From positions 1 through 64,000 of the forward strand of contig CAZRJC010000010.1 of assembly GCA_964600385.1 (NCBI GenBank): a DNA stretch of 64,000 nucleotides. The letters run 5' to 3'. Each line of letters opens with the position of its first letter. The first letter of the stretch is position 1. Both the position numbers and the translations under genes were made by a program. This DNA comes from DMER64 sp964600385. GTDB taxonomy: Bacteria; Bacteroidota; Bacteroidia; Bacteroidales; UBA932. This document shows positions 16,879 through 24,907 of the stretch, piece after piece. The notes under the pieces were generated by a model, which saw nothing but the letters and a program-made list of their open reading frames with translations, made no database searches and was not told where the DNA came from.

Positions 16879-18072
16879 CTAGTTCTTAGTTCTGGAATAT
16901 ACAACGGCTCCGTTCATGCCGGCTACACCTGACGCTATCTTCAGAAAGCTGTTCTTTTTGGATGTGCCTGTTTGGGTGGCCATTTTCATTTTTCCCGTAT
17001 AACCGGGTTTCGAAAATCCAAGGGTAGGAAGGATTTCCCCAAATTCCAGCGCTTTGCATGACAAAATGGTATCTGCCAGTCCCGTGGCGTTAAAACAATG
17101 GCCATAATTTGCTTCAAAGCAATTAACCGGCACCCTGGAAAGTCCGGATTTCTGAATGGCAATGGAATTCATTTCATCGTAACCCGGGACGAGTAATCCC
17201 TGCGAGTTAACAAAGGCAAGATCCATTACCGATACACTCTTCATGACTTTCCTGATGGCACGCTGCAAACCTTCGCCGGTGGGAGAAGGAGCCATGTAAT
17301 CGTAGGCATCGCAGGTCACGCTGCCTGCCCTGAAAGCTATGTTCGAAGGGAAATCCACTTCTTTTTTATCCTGTTTGTAAGCTTTTTCACTGGCAAATAT
17401 CATACAGGCGGCTAATTCTCCAATGTTTCCCCTGTCTCTTGACTTATCGTAGGGTCTGACATGATCGTCGGAAAGAAAACCCACTGCCTTCATTCCCGAT
17501 AAGGTGAATAAACTGCATAATTCCGCCGCAATAACTACCGCATAATCATACAAATCCGATGCATTGAGTATCCGGTCTGCCAGCAATTGGGCCTGAACTC
17601 CTCCAAGAGAAGATCCGGTGAGTACAATGGGTTTTCCCTGTATCATCAGTTCATCCATCATCTTCTGTGCCAGATGCCAGGGATACAACCGGGTTTCGCT
17701 GAAATCGGACGTAAGGTTGTCGTACGAATCTATATTTCCTTTTGTAGTGCAGAAAATATAGGCTACCCGCTTGCTGCTGAAAAGGCGCGTCTTGTGGAAT
17801 TCAGTCAAAGAATTGGTTACAGCCGATTCAAACACGGCAGATATGGCTTGCCGGAACCTCGAGATGGTATGGGTGCGGGCGCCGCAATAGGGAGCAGCGT
17901 ATTCTTCAAGCAAACGCGGGTTAAGCAGCGAAGCTGTATAAGGGAAAGGGACTCCTCTGAATCCTGCGGGAAAAGATTTAAGACCCGTCGATCCGGATTT
18001 AACGGCATCATAATTATCCAGGGTGGTTGACCCCAGAGGCGAAATAATCCCGTCACCAATTTTGTACATCAT
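16879..18072 (-). CDS. Ketosynthase-like protein with degenerate active site
   Basis: 397 residues with a full thiolase-fold ketosynthase layout. The nucleophile elbow, normally TACASG, reads TGSSLGG (152-158), putting Ser 154 at the Cys position. The first catalytic His motif (NAHGT) reads NSQGL. The second is kept as NYGHCFNATG. The domain order is otherwise normal, with a PYDKSRDRGNIGE segment matching the PFDxxRDGxxxGE motif. It opens the operon; no acyl carrier protein gene is nearby. It may be a chain-length-factor-like partner or a thioesterase/decarboxylase-like variant. Condensing activity seems unlikely. Confidence 0.75.
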   Translation of the reverse strand: MMYKIGDGIISPLGSTTLDNYDAVKSGSTGLKSFPAGFRGVPFPYTASLLNPRLLEEYAAPYCGARTHTISRFRQAISAVFESAVTNSLTEFHKTRLFSSKRVAYIFCTTKGNIDSYDNLTSDFSETRLYPWHLAQKMMDELMIQGKPIVLTGSSLGGVQAQLLADRILNASDLYDYAVVIAAELCSLFTLSGMKAVGFLSDDHVRPYDKSRDRGNIGELAACMIFASEKAYKQDKKEVDFPSNIAFRAGSVTCDAYDYMAPSPTGEGLQRAIRKVMKSVSVMDLAFVNSQGLLVPGYDEMNSIAIQKSGLSRVPVNCFEANYGHCFNATGLADTILSCKALEFGEILPTLGFSKPGYTGKMKMATQTGTSKKNSFLKIASGVAGMNGAVVYSRTKN

Positions 18073-18082
18073 AATAAGTCTG

Positions 18083-18118
18083 CAAATTTAGCAATATTTC
18101 CAAAATGTCATATTTTTG
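18083..18118. promoter_or_regulatory. Divergent -7 boxes between the ketosynthase operon and the patatin gene
   Basis: TAAATTTG on the minus strand (18090-18083) and TATTTTTG on the plus strand (18111-18118) fit TAnnTTTG. Matching -33 boxes are not evident. The plus box supports a translation start of the patatin gene at 18135 rather than 18105. Confidence 0.4.
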
Positions 18119-18134
18119 TAGAAAATACCCCAAA

Positions 18135-20423
18135 ATGAGAAAAATGATAGTTTTAGGAGTTCTCCTCCTGACCTGCCTGCCTGTTTTAGCCGGAACCGTA
18201 TCACAAAGTGACGAGGCAAACGACACCTCTCCACGGAGAAAAACGGTGGGACTGGTTCTGAGCGGAGGAGGAGCCAAGGGCGTAGCTCATATTGGTGTTA
18301 TTAAAGTACTTGAAGAGGCCGGGATTCCTATTGATTATATTGCAGGAACCAGTATGGGAGCCATTGTGGGAGGTCTTTATTCCCTGGGATTCAGCCCAAA
18401 AGCCATGGACAGTCTCATGCGTTCACAGGACTGGCTCGCCCTGCTGGGAAATAAAATTTCCCGCGATAATAAATTTTTCACAGAGAAGGAGGTCTCGGAC
18501 AGAACGCTCATTACGGTTCCGTTCGACAAAGACCGGTTTTATATTTCAACGGGACTTCTTTCGGGGAGTGCGGTTATGGACATGCTCACCGAGTTCACCA
18601 TTGGGTATCACAATATGACAACCTTCGACAGCCTTCCCATTCCTTTTGCCTGCGTGGCATATGATCTGCTTTCGGGCACCGAGGTGGTAATGCGTGAAGG
18701 AAGTCTTCCGCTGGCCATCCGTGCCAGCATGTCTATTCCGGGAGCTTTTTCCACTGTTGAGAGAGAAGGCAGGATTCTCGTGGACGGCGGGGTAATCAAC
18801 AATTTTCCCGTAGATGTGGTCAAGAGCATGGGAGCCGACCTGGTCATTGGTGTAGACCTGAGTCTGCTCACCGATAAAGAAACTACAGTTGTTCAGGAAG
18901 AATTAAAGGAAGCAGACCGCAACAGTCTCCCATATATTGTAAATCACCTGATGGAAAGTCTTGGAAAAGAGACCCGCATGCGGAATAAAGAAATGACCGA
19001 CGTTTACATGCATCCTGACACCAGTCCTTATAATACGGCCAGCTTCACAAGTACGGCCGTCGATTCACTGCTTGTCCGGGGAGAACGGGTTGCACGGGAG
19101 AACTGGGATGCCATTATGGCTTTCAAGGAAAGAATCGGTATTTCTTCTGAAGAGGATTATAAGTTTCCTCCAAACAGGAAGCCTGGAACCGACGTGCCTA
19201 TTCCAGACAGCCTTAAGATTGGAGAAATCTATTTTCAGGGACTCACTTCTCTGAACGAGAAGAACTTGCGCCGGATGCTCCGTTTCAGGGAATATACGGT
19301 TGTGGGTGTAAAGGAGATACAGTCTGCATTGGAACGTCTCAAAGGGACCGGCAGTCTTGCCTCCATCTCCTATTCAATGTCTGAGTACAAGGGGTGGAAC
19401 GACATTACCTTTACCTGTACCGAACGTGTACTTAGCGCCATAAGCCTGGGGGTGCGTTTCGACACCAGGGACATAGCCTCGGGCTACCTGAACGGAGTTC
19501 TTGCTCCCAAAAATCTCAGGGGCGGCATGCTGGAGGTTACCGGAAGGCTTTCAACCAATCCGTATGTGAATGTGGGATTCTACTACCAGGATGCCTGGCT
19601 GGGACGCTTCGGGCTTTCTTATCGCTACCGTTACGGAAACATGAATATGTATACCGGAGGCGATACCACCATGAGAAATGTACGTTTTCACCTGAGCACC
19701 GTAAATCTGGACATAGCCAACTTTTATTACAGGAATTTCAATTTTTATCTGGGAGCGCGTTTTGACTATGTCATCTCACAAAGGTATATAATGGCCACAG
19801 AAAGTTTCACGCGCAAAAAATTGTCGGAAGATCTCATAAGTTTCCGTTCCGGAGTGAATTACGACAGCTATGACAACGCGTATTATCCTCACAGCGGCAC
19901 CCAGTTCCATGCGGAATTCGCACTTTTCACGGACGATTTCTCACATTATAAAGGAGGAAAACCTTTTTCATCCTATACCACAACAGTATCGGTAGCCATA
20001 CCCGCTACGGAACGGCTTACGTTAGTACCGGCTTTTTACGGACGTTTTATGTTTGGGGATGAATTTTCCTTTATATACCAGAATTACGCGGGCGGAAATA
20101 TCACATCACACTATATGGATTTTCAGATGCCGTTCTACGGGTCAAAACCCACAGAAGTGATGGACAACAAATACCTGTCAACTGCTTTCACCGCCCGGTA
20201 CAGGATGGGTAAATACCATTATATATGGGCTGTTGCCAATGTGGCCAGAGTCAGCCATACGGTACTTGATCTCATTGACTGGAACAAAGGAATGAATAAA
20301 CTGGGGGCTGCACTGGGTTATTCATTCAACAGTCCGCTGGGACCGATAGATGTCATGCTTGAGTACGGCCTGCACCCGGGTAGTAAATACGGGTTCTATA
20401 TCAATTTTGGGAAGCATTTTTAA
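18135..20423 (+). CDS. Patatin-like phospholipase fused to an Omp85-type barrel (type Vd-like)
   Basis: Signal peptide (MRKMIVLGVLLLTCLPVLAG), then a patatin domain with the oxyanion motif LSGGGAKG, the nucleophile motif GTSMG and the Asp motif VDGGVIN. A POTRA-like region follows (about 360-430), and then a C-terminal half of alternating aromatic strands ending in YGFYINFGKHF, a typical outer-membrane barrel end. This is the layout of PlpD/FplA type Vd proteins, which carry a lipase on an Omp85-like barrel. Substrate phospholipids are inferred from the family. The ORF extends 10 codons upstream, but the start at 18135 gives the signal peptide. The 3' end overlaps the convergent corC-like gene by 23 bp. 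Confidence 0.88.
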   Translation: MRKMIVLGVLLLTCLPVLAGTVSQSDEANDTSPRRKTVGLVLSGGGAKGVAHIGVIKVLEEAGIPIDYIAGTSMGAIVGGLYSLGFSPKAMDSLMRSQDWLALLGNKISRDNKFFTEKEVSDRTLITVPFDKDRFYISTGLLSGSAVMDMLTEFTIGYHNMTTFDSLPIPFACVAYDLLSGTEVVMREGSLPLAIRASMSIPGAFSTVEREGRILVDGGVINNFPVDVVKSMGADLVIGVDLSLLTDKETTVVQEELKEADRNSLPYIVNHLMESLGKETRMRNKEMTDVYMHPDTSPYNTASFTSTAVDSLLVRGERVARENWDAIMAFKERIGISSEEDYKFPPNRKPGTDVPIPDSLKIGEIYFQGLTSLNEKNLRRMLRFREYTVVGVKEIQSALERLKGTGSLASISYSMSEYKGWNDITFTCTERVLSAISLGVRFDTRDIASGYLNGVLAPKNLRGGMLEVTGRLSTNPYVNVGFYYQDAWLGRFGLSYRYRYGNMNMYTGGDTTMRNVRFHLSTVNLDIANFYYRNFNFYLGARFDYVISQRYIMATESFTRKKLSEDLISFRSGVNYDSYDNAYYPHSGTQFHAEFALFTDDFSHYKGGKPFSSYTTTVSVAIPATERLTLVPAFYGRFMFGDEFSFIYQNYAGGNITSHYMDFQMPFYGSKPTEVMDNKYLSTAFTARYRMGKYHYIWAVANVARVSHTVLDLIDWNKGMNKLGAALGYSFNSPLGPIDVMLEYGLHPGSKYGFYINFGKHF

Positions 20424-21630
20424 CCTGGTTGACAAGAACCTTGTCTATCCTGGCCATGTCCATATCAATGATTTCCATTGAAAATCCATGCCATTCCAGT
20501 TTTTCCCCGGTGACAGGAACATGTTCCAGTTCGTCCAGGATAAGCCCGCTCAGGGTGTTGTAATCATATACGGCAGCCAGTTCTTCCATGTCAAAATATT
20601 GCAGGAAATCATAGAAATCGCACTGCCCGTCAATCAGGAATGATCCGTCCTCGCGCGGAATAATAGCGTGATCTTCCAGATTTTCAGGAAGTTCTCCAAT
20701 AAGAGCTTCCATAATATCTGAATGGGTAACCATCCCTTCTATGCTTCCGAACTCATCGGTTACGAGTGCATACTTGCTGTATGTGCGGCGGATCTGTTCC
20801 ACGGCCGAATAGACGCTCAGGTTTTCGGGCAGGAAAAGCGGTTTGTGTATTACCGAGCGCAGATCGAATCCGGGTTTGTCAATTTTACCAAAAAGGTCTT
20901 TCATTGATACTACCCCAAGCAACTGATCCAGTTGTCCATCGGCAACGGGATAAACACCGTGCAGGTTTTCCTGGATGGTAACAATAATCGTTTCCAGTGG
21001 TTCGTTAATGTCTATCCATACCAGATCGCTGCGGTGGGTCATTATCGAGTCAACGGTACGGTCACCCAGGTTGAATACGCGTTCCACCATTTCCTGTTCA
21101 ACATCCTTGATTTCTCCGTCTTCGCGGCCTTCTTCAATGAGTGCCTTAATCTCTTCTTCGGTGACTTTTGCCTCGGACAGATTTCCCAACCCCAGCAAGT
21201 GCATCACACCCGTAGTACTTTTTGAGAGCAACCATACAATGGGGTACGTAATGGTACGCAGAAAACGCATAAAGCCGGACATGGCCCGGGCCACTTTATC
21301 CGGCACAACCATACCCAGCCTTTTGGGAACCAATTCTCCAAGCACCAGAGTAAGATAAGTAACCACCGAAACAATCAGTACAGTGGCTATCCCGACGGAA
21401 TAGGGAGCCAGCGGTTTCCATTTGGCAAGTACCAGCGCCAGATCATCTGCAAGCGCCTTCCCGGAGAAAAGACCTGTGAGAATGGATATGAGCGTTATTC
21501 CTATCTGAATGGTGGAAAGAAAACGGTCATCCGCTTCGTTTTTATACTTGCGGGAAGACACAAAGGCCATCTCGGTCATGGACAGAAGGCCGTTGAGAAG
21601 TATAAGCAGCAGAATAATAACTATTTCCAT
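20401..21630 (-). CDS. HlyC/CorC-family (CNNM-type) membrane protein
   Basis: 409 residues. The N-terminal DUF21 region has three or four transmembrane helices, opening with MEIVIILLLILLNGLLSMTE. It is followed by a CBS-domain pair (about 200-320, including ITDEFGSIEGMVT-type sequence read here as VTDEFGSIEGMVT) and a C-terminal CorC_HlyC domain with DGSFLIDG. Family members are linked to Mg2+/Co2+ transport or resistance. The name hemolysin is historical. It overlaps the end of the dedA-like gene by 10 bp and closes the operon that starts at 24562. Confidence 0.88.
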   Translation of the reverse strand: MEIVIILLLILLNGLLSMTEMAFVSSRKYKNEADDRFLSTIQIGITLISILTGLFSGKALADDLALVLAKWKPLAPYSVGIATVLIVSVVTYLTLVLGELVPKRLGMVVPDKVARAMSGFMRFLRTITYPIVWLLSKSTTGVMHLLGLGNLSEAKVTEEEIKALIEEGREDGEIKDVEQEMVERVFNLGDRTVDSIMTHRSDLVWIDINEPLETIIVTIQENLHGVYPVADGQLDQLLGVVSMKDLFGKIDKPGFDLRSVIHKPLFLPENLSVYSAVEQIRRTYSKYALVTDEFGSIEGMVTHSDIMEALIGELPENLEDHAIIPREDGSFLIDGQCDFYDFLQYFDMEELAAVYDYNTLSGLILDELEHVPVTGEKLEWHGFSMEIIDMDMARIDKVLVNQVKNASQN

Positions 21631-22244
21631 ATCATTTTATAAATAATGTACAGTAGTGCAAGCACTCCTATGCCAATGCAGATCCAGGAAATCTGGGTGG
21701 CATACAAAGAGACCTGTTCCATCAGGTGCTCTTTGTCCACCACACTGTGAAGGTAATAGCCCAAAGCCGCAAGGACCGAGTTCCACAAAGTTGCCCCAAT
21801 AGCTGTATAGAGCACAAAATGACCCAGAGGCATTCTGGCCAGACCGGCAGGTATTGAGATGACCTGGCGTACAGCAGGTACAAGCCTTCCTATTAGGGTG
21901 GACAGGGCTCCATACTTGACAAAGTAACTCTCGGCCTTCATGATCTGTCCTTCACTGAGCAACAAGGCATGCCCCAACCTCGAATTAACGAATTTATATA
22001 CCAGTGCGCGACCAACCCAAATGGCCAGGCCGTAGTTGATAAGAGCCCCGCAGATGGCTCCGGCGGTAGCAGAAAGAACAACCAGAAACACATTAAGTTC
22101 CCCGGCTGCTGCCAGATAGGCTGCCGGCGGTACTACTATTTCCGATGGAAAAGGAATGAATGAGCTCTCAATAGTCATCAGGAGCGCAACAGTCCAGTAA
22201 TTCAGGTGCTCAAGTGCCCATTGTATAAATGAAAGTGATTCCAT
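21621..22244 (-). CDS. DedA-family membrane protein
   Basis: 207 residues with about five hydrophobic segments and the family motif GRLVPAVRQVISIPAG, in which the arginines are typical of DedA/SNARE-associated proteins. DedA proteins are inner-membrane proteins tied to lipid-carrier (undecaprenyl phosphate, phosphatidylethanolamine) flipping and membrane homeostasis. The gene starts inside the 3' end of the threonine synthase-like gene (43-bp overlap), which suggests coupled translation. Confidence 0.88.
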   Translation of the reverse strand: MESLSFIQWALEHLNYWTVALLMTIESSFIPFPSEIVVPPAAYLAAAGELNVFLVVLSATAGAICGALINYGLAIWVGRALVYKFVNSRLGHALLLSEGQIMKAESYFVKYGALSTLIGRLVPAVRQVISIPAGLARMPLGHFVLYTAIGATLWNSVLAALGYYLHSVVDKEHLMEQVSLYATQISWICIGIGVLALLYIIYKMIWK

Positions 22245-23326
22245 GCTTTCAACCCGTTGCCGGTTAAAGATACGACAACTTTTTTGTTTTTATTAATTAT
22301 ACCAATATAATGTTCCAGTGCGGCAATGGCTGCGGCAGATGTGGGTTCAATAAACACTCCCTGCAGGGCGGCTTCTTTCATGGCGCGCAATATCTGTTCA
22401 TCTTCCACTGTTACAAAATCACCTTCTGTCTCCAGGACGGCGTTGACTATTTGTTTCAATCTTACCGGACGGTGTATGGCAATGCCTTCCGCAATGGAGG
22501 GATTATTTGCCGATACAGGCGTTTCGCGGCCTTCTGTGTAATCTTTCAGCGGAGCGCATTTATTGCTCTGAACCGCCATCAACCGGGGCATCCGGTCAAT
22601 AATACCGGCTCTTTTCATTTCTTTGAGGCCCAGGTACGCGCCCAGGATCTGTGATCCGCTGCCCACAGGCAAAAAGAAGTAGTCCGGGGCTTCCCAGTTC
22701 AACTGTTCAACAACCTCATAAATCACCGTTTTGTTTCCATGAAGAAAATACGGATTCCAGGCATGAGCAGCGTAATAGCTCCGGGTCGCTCCATCAATGG
22801 CAGCATTGGCGCAATCAATGCGGTTACCTTCAATCAGATGTAATGTGGCTCCATAAGCTTTTACCTGCAGGGCTTTTCCCGAAGAATTGCCGGCGGGCAT
22901 ATAGATATTGGCCTTAATGCCTGCTCTGGCACAATAAGCTGCTATGGCGGCAGCAGCATTGCCCGACGAATCCTCTACAATCTCTTTGAGCCCCAACTCC
23001 CTGCATCTGTTTATCATTACTGACGCTCCGCGATCCTTGAAGGAACCCGTTGGCAACAGACAATCCATCTTTCCGAGGAAAGAGATGCCACAGTATTCCA
23101 TATTCACCATGGGGGTACATCCCTCACCGTAAGTAACAGCCTCATGGATATTATCAAGAGGTAGTACCTGTGCATAACGGGTAAGCGTTGCTGTACCGCT
23201 CAGGCGTGACCTGTCAAGTACGGGCATGTATTCAAGATCCAGATAACTTCCGCACTTACAGCGCCATACAGGAATATTTGATGCATAGCGGGTCCCGCAT
23301 GAAGAGCATACTAACTGACAGTCCAT
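22202..23326 (-). CDS. Threonine synthase-like PLP enzyme with N-terminal zinc ribbon
   Basis: 374 residues. An N-terminal ribbon (CSSC, then CKC) is followed by a fold-type II PLP domain with the Schiff-base motif GSFKDRGA, SSGNAAAAIAAYCARAG and the C-terminal glycine loop SLTGNG. Threonine synthase (O-phosphohomoserine to threonine) is the best match. A related deaminase/lyase cannot be ruled out, because the neighbour is an amino-acid/dicarboxylate symporter rather than thrA or thrB. It starts 3 bp after the symporter gene ends. Confidence 0.8.
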   Translation of the reverse strand: MDCQLVCSSCGTRYASNIPVWRCKCGSYLDLEYMPVLDRSRLSGTATLTRYAQVLPLDNIHEAVTYGEGCTPMVNMEYCGISFLGKMDCLLPTGSFKDRGASVMINRCRELGLKEIVEDSSGNAAAAIAAYCARAGIKANIYMPAGNSSGKALQVKAYGATLHLIEGNRIDCANAAIDGATRSYYAAHAWNPYFLHGNKTVIYEVVEQLNWEAPDYFFLPVGSGSQILGAYLGLKEMKRAGIIDRMPRLMAVQSNKCAPLKDYTEGRETPVSANNPSIAEGIAIHRPVRLKQIVNAVLETEGDFVTVEDEQILRAMKEAALQGVFIEPTSAAAIAALEHYIGIINKNKKVVVSLTGNGLKAWNHFHLYNGHLST

Positions 23327-23329
23327 GGC

Positions 23330-24562
23330 CTAGATGTTGAGTGTTTCTCCTTCGCTCCTTGCTACAATTACGGCTCCGGTAATATCTCCCCATACATTGA
23401 CAGCACTCCGGATCATATCCAGAGGCTGCTGTACCACCAATACAAGCCCGATGCCTTCCAGTGGCAGCCCCACAGCGTTAAGTATAACAGCCAGCATAAC
23501 CAGACCGGCAAGAGGAACGCCGGCAGAACCAACTGCTGCCAGCAGACTGGTAAGGATGACCACTATCTGTTGCCCAATCGTAAGGTCAATGCCGTATGCC
23601 TGTGCAATGAAAATGGCTGTTACACATTCAAAAAGTGCCGTACCGTTCATGTTTATGGTATTCCCCAGTGGCAGGCAAAAGCTGGCAATTTTTCTGGACA
23701 CTCCGGTTTTTTCCTGAATGTCCTTTAGATTAATGGGCAGAGAAGCAGCTGAAGAAGCTGTACAGAATGATGTTATGAGGCCGGGGCTCATTTGTTTCAT
23801 CAGCCTGTATGGATTTTTGCGCGTTAGAGCCAGATAGATAGCCGGCAAAAGACCCAATCCCTGAATGATACAACCCCCTGCTATGATAGCAGCATATATT
23901 CCCAAGCTGCCAAACATCGCGCTCAGGGCCTCAGGATCGCCGGCCTGTGCGCCAACCATACCGGAAACCACTCCGAATATGCCAAAAGGAGCAAACCGTA
24001 TGACAAGAAAAGTGATCTTGATCATCACTTCGTATAAACCGTTAAAAACGTCAGTAAGGAGTACACGTGTTTTATCGGAAGAAACCGTTATGAAAAACCC
24101 GAAAAGAATGGCAAAGAAAATAACGGGCAGCATATCACCCTTGGCCATTGCATTTATTATATTATCCGGGACTATGGATAATAACTGATCAACAAAAGAA
24201 ACCTTGACAACGCTCAGCTCCGATACTGATTCCTTCAAGCTTAAATCTATCCCGAAACCGGGCCTGAAAAGATTGACCAGCAAAAGACCCAGAACACATG
24301 CGATCAGCGTGGTAAACACGTAATAGGCAAGTGTTTTTCCGGCAATACGTCCCAGATCGGACGATTTGCCAATGCTCGATACGCCCATAACCAGCGCACT
24401 GAATATAAGCGGGATAACGACCATCTCCAGGCCTCTGAGAAATAAATCGCCCAGCCATGAAGTATAAGATACATATTTGTACCCAAATATGCCAAACAGG
24501 AACCCGAGACAAATACCTATCAATATCTGCCAGGGCAGTGCCAGTTTAAACTTTTTTTTCAT
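23330..24562 (-). CDS. Dicarboxylate/amino acid:cation symporter (DAACS family)
   Basis: 410 residues, multi-pass. Hallmarks of the glutamate transporter fold are visible: a serine-rich hairpin (TASSAASLPINL), MNGTALFE (the NMDGT-type motif) and the LAAVGSAGVPLAG second hairpin. It imports glutamate, aspartate, C4-dicarboxylates or Ser/Thr with Na+ or H+; the substrate is not decided by these motifs. It is first in an operon with the threonine synthase-like gene, which makes a Ser/Thr or Asp transporter attractive (inference). Confidence 0.88.
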   Translation of the reverse strand: MKKKFKLALPWQILIGICLGFLFGIFGYKYVSYTSWLGDLFLRGLEMVVIPLIFSALVMGVSSIGKSSDLGRIAGKTLAYYVFTTLIACVLGLLLVNLFRPGFGIDLSLKESVSELSVVKVSFVDQLLSIVPDNIINAMAKGDMLPVIFFAILFGFFITVSSDKTRVLLTDVFNGLYEVMIKITFLVIRFAPFGIFGVVSGMVGAQAGDPEALSAMFGSLGIYAAIIAGGCIIQGLGLLPAIYLALTRKNPYRLMKQMSPGLITSFCTASSAASLPINLKDIQEKTGVSRKIASFCLPLGNTINMNGTALFECVTAIFIAQAYGIDLTIGQQIVVILTSLLAAVGSAGVPLAGLVMLAVILNAVGLPLEGIGLVLVVQQPLDMIRSAVNVWGDITGAVIVARSEGETLNI

Positions 24563-24577
24563 TCGGTCAAAGATAAA

Positions 24578-24617
24578 TAAAAAATCCCGTCAGTATCTTT
24601 TTCAAGACTGGCGGGAT
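24578..24617 (-). terminator. Terminator of the cysteine-rich lipoprotein gene
   Basis: ATCCCGCCAGT and ACTGACGGGAT pair on the minus strand (one mismatch), followed by TTTTTTATTTATC. It separates the small lipoprotein gene from the symporter operon. Confidence 0.85.
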
Positions 24618-24634
24618 CCATGCTAGGGAAGTGT

Positions 24635-24865
24635 TTATTCTGCCACTTCTGCAGGTGCTACTTCTTGCTGAACAGCGGTACTGTCGCATTTACAAGCAGT
24701 ACTGTCCTGTTTGCAGCATTCGGTGCTGTCTTTGCAGCATTCGGTGCTGTCCTGGCAGCATTCGGTTTCACCATCTTTTACAGCATCTTGGTTCTTGCAA
24801 CTGTTGCAAGATGCGCAGAGCAACATGAAGCTCATGCACATCACCGTGAGGAATAATTTTTTCAT
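24635..24865 (-). CDS. Small cysteine-rich repeat lipoprotein
   Basis: 76 residues. The signal peptide MKKLFLTVMCMSFMLLCAS is followed by Cys 20 as the probable lipidated residue. The mature part has ten cysteines in about 57 residues, mostly in a DSTECCK repeat (three ECC units, then ACKC), and ends in an acidic Ala/Glu/Val tail. No homolog is recognised. Such a pattern could bind metal or be a redox-active surface peptide (inference). It has its own terminator, and no other gene shares its unit on the promoter side. Confidence 0.75.
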   Translation of the reverse strand: MKKLFLTVMCMSFMLLCASCNSCKNQDAVKDGETECCQDSTECCKDSTECCKQDSTACKCDSTAVQQEVAPAEVAE

Positions 24866-24907
24866 TGATTAATAGGTTTTAAAAAGTTGTGGAAAAAAAT
24901 CTTCAAA

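Noticed and set aside
16231..18072. A single ketosynthase gene split by a frameshift
   Set aside because: Both genes contain their own N-terminal ketosynthase half; they are two different proteins, not two pieces of one.
24620..24856. Plus-strand ORF opposite the cysteine-rich lipoprotein
   Set aside because: The minus-strand frame has a proper lipoprotein signal and its own terminator; the plus frame only reads the repeat in reverse.
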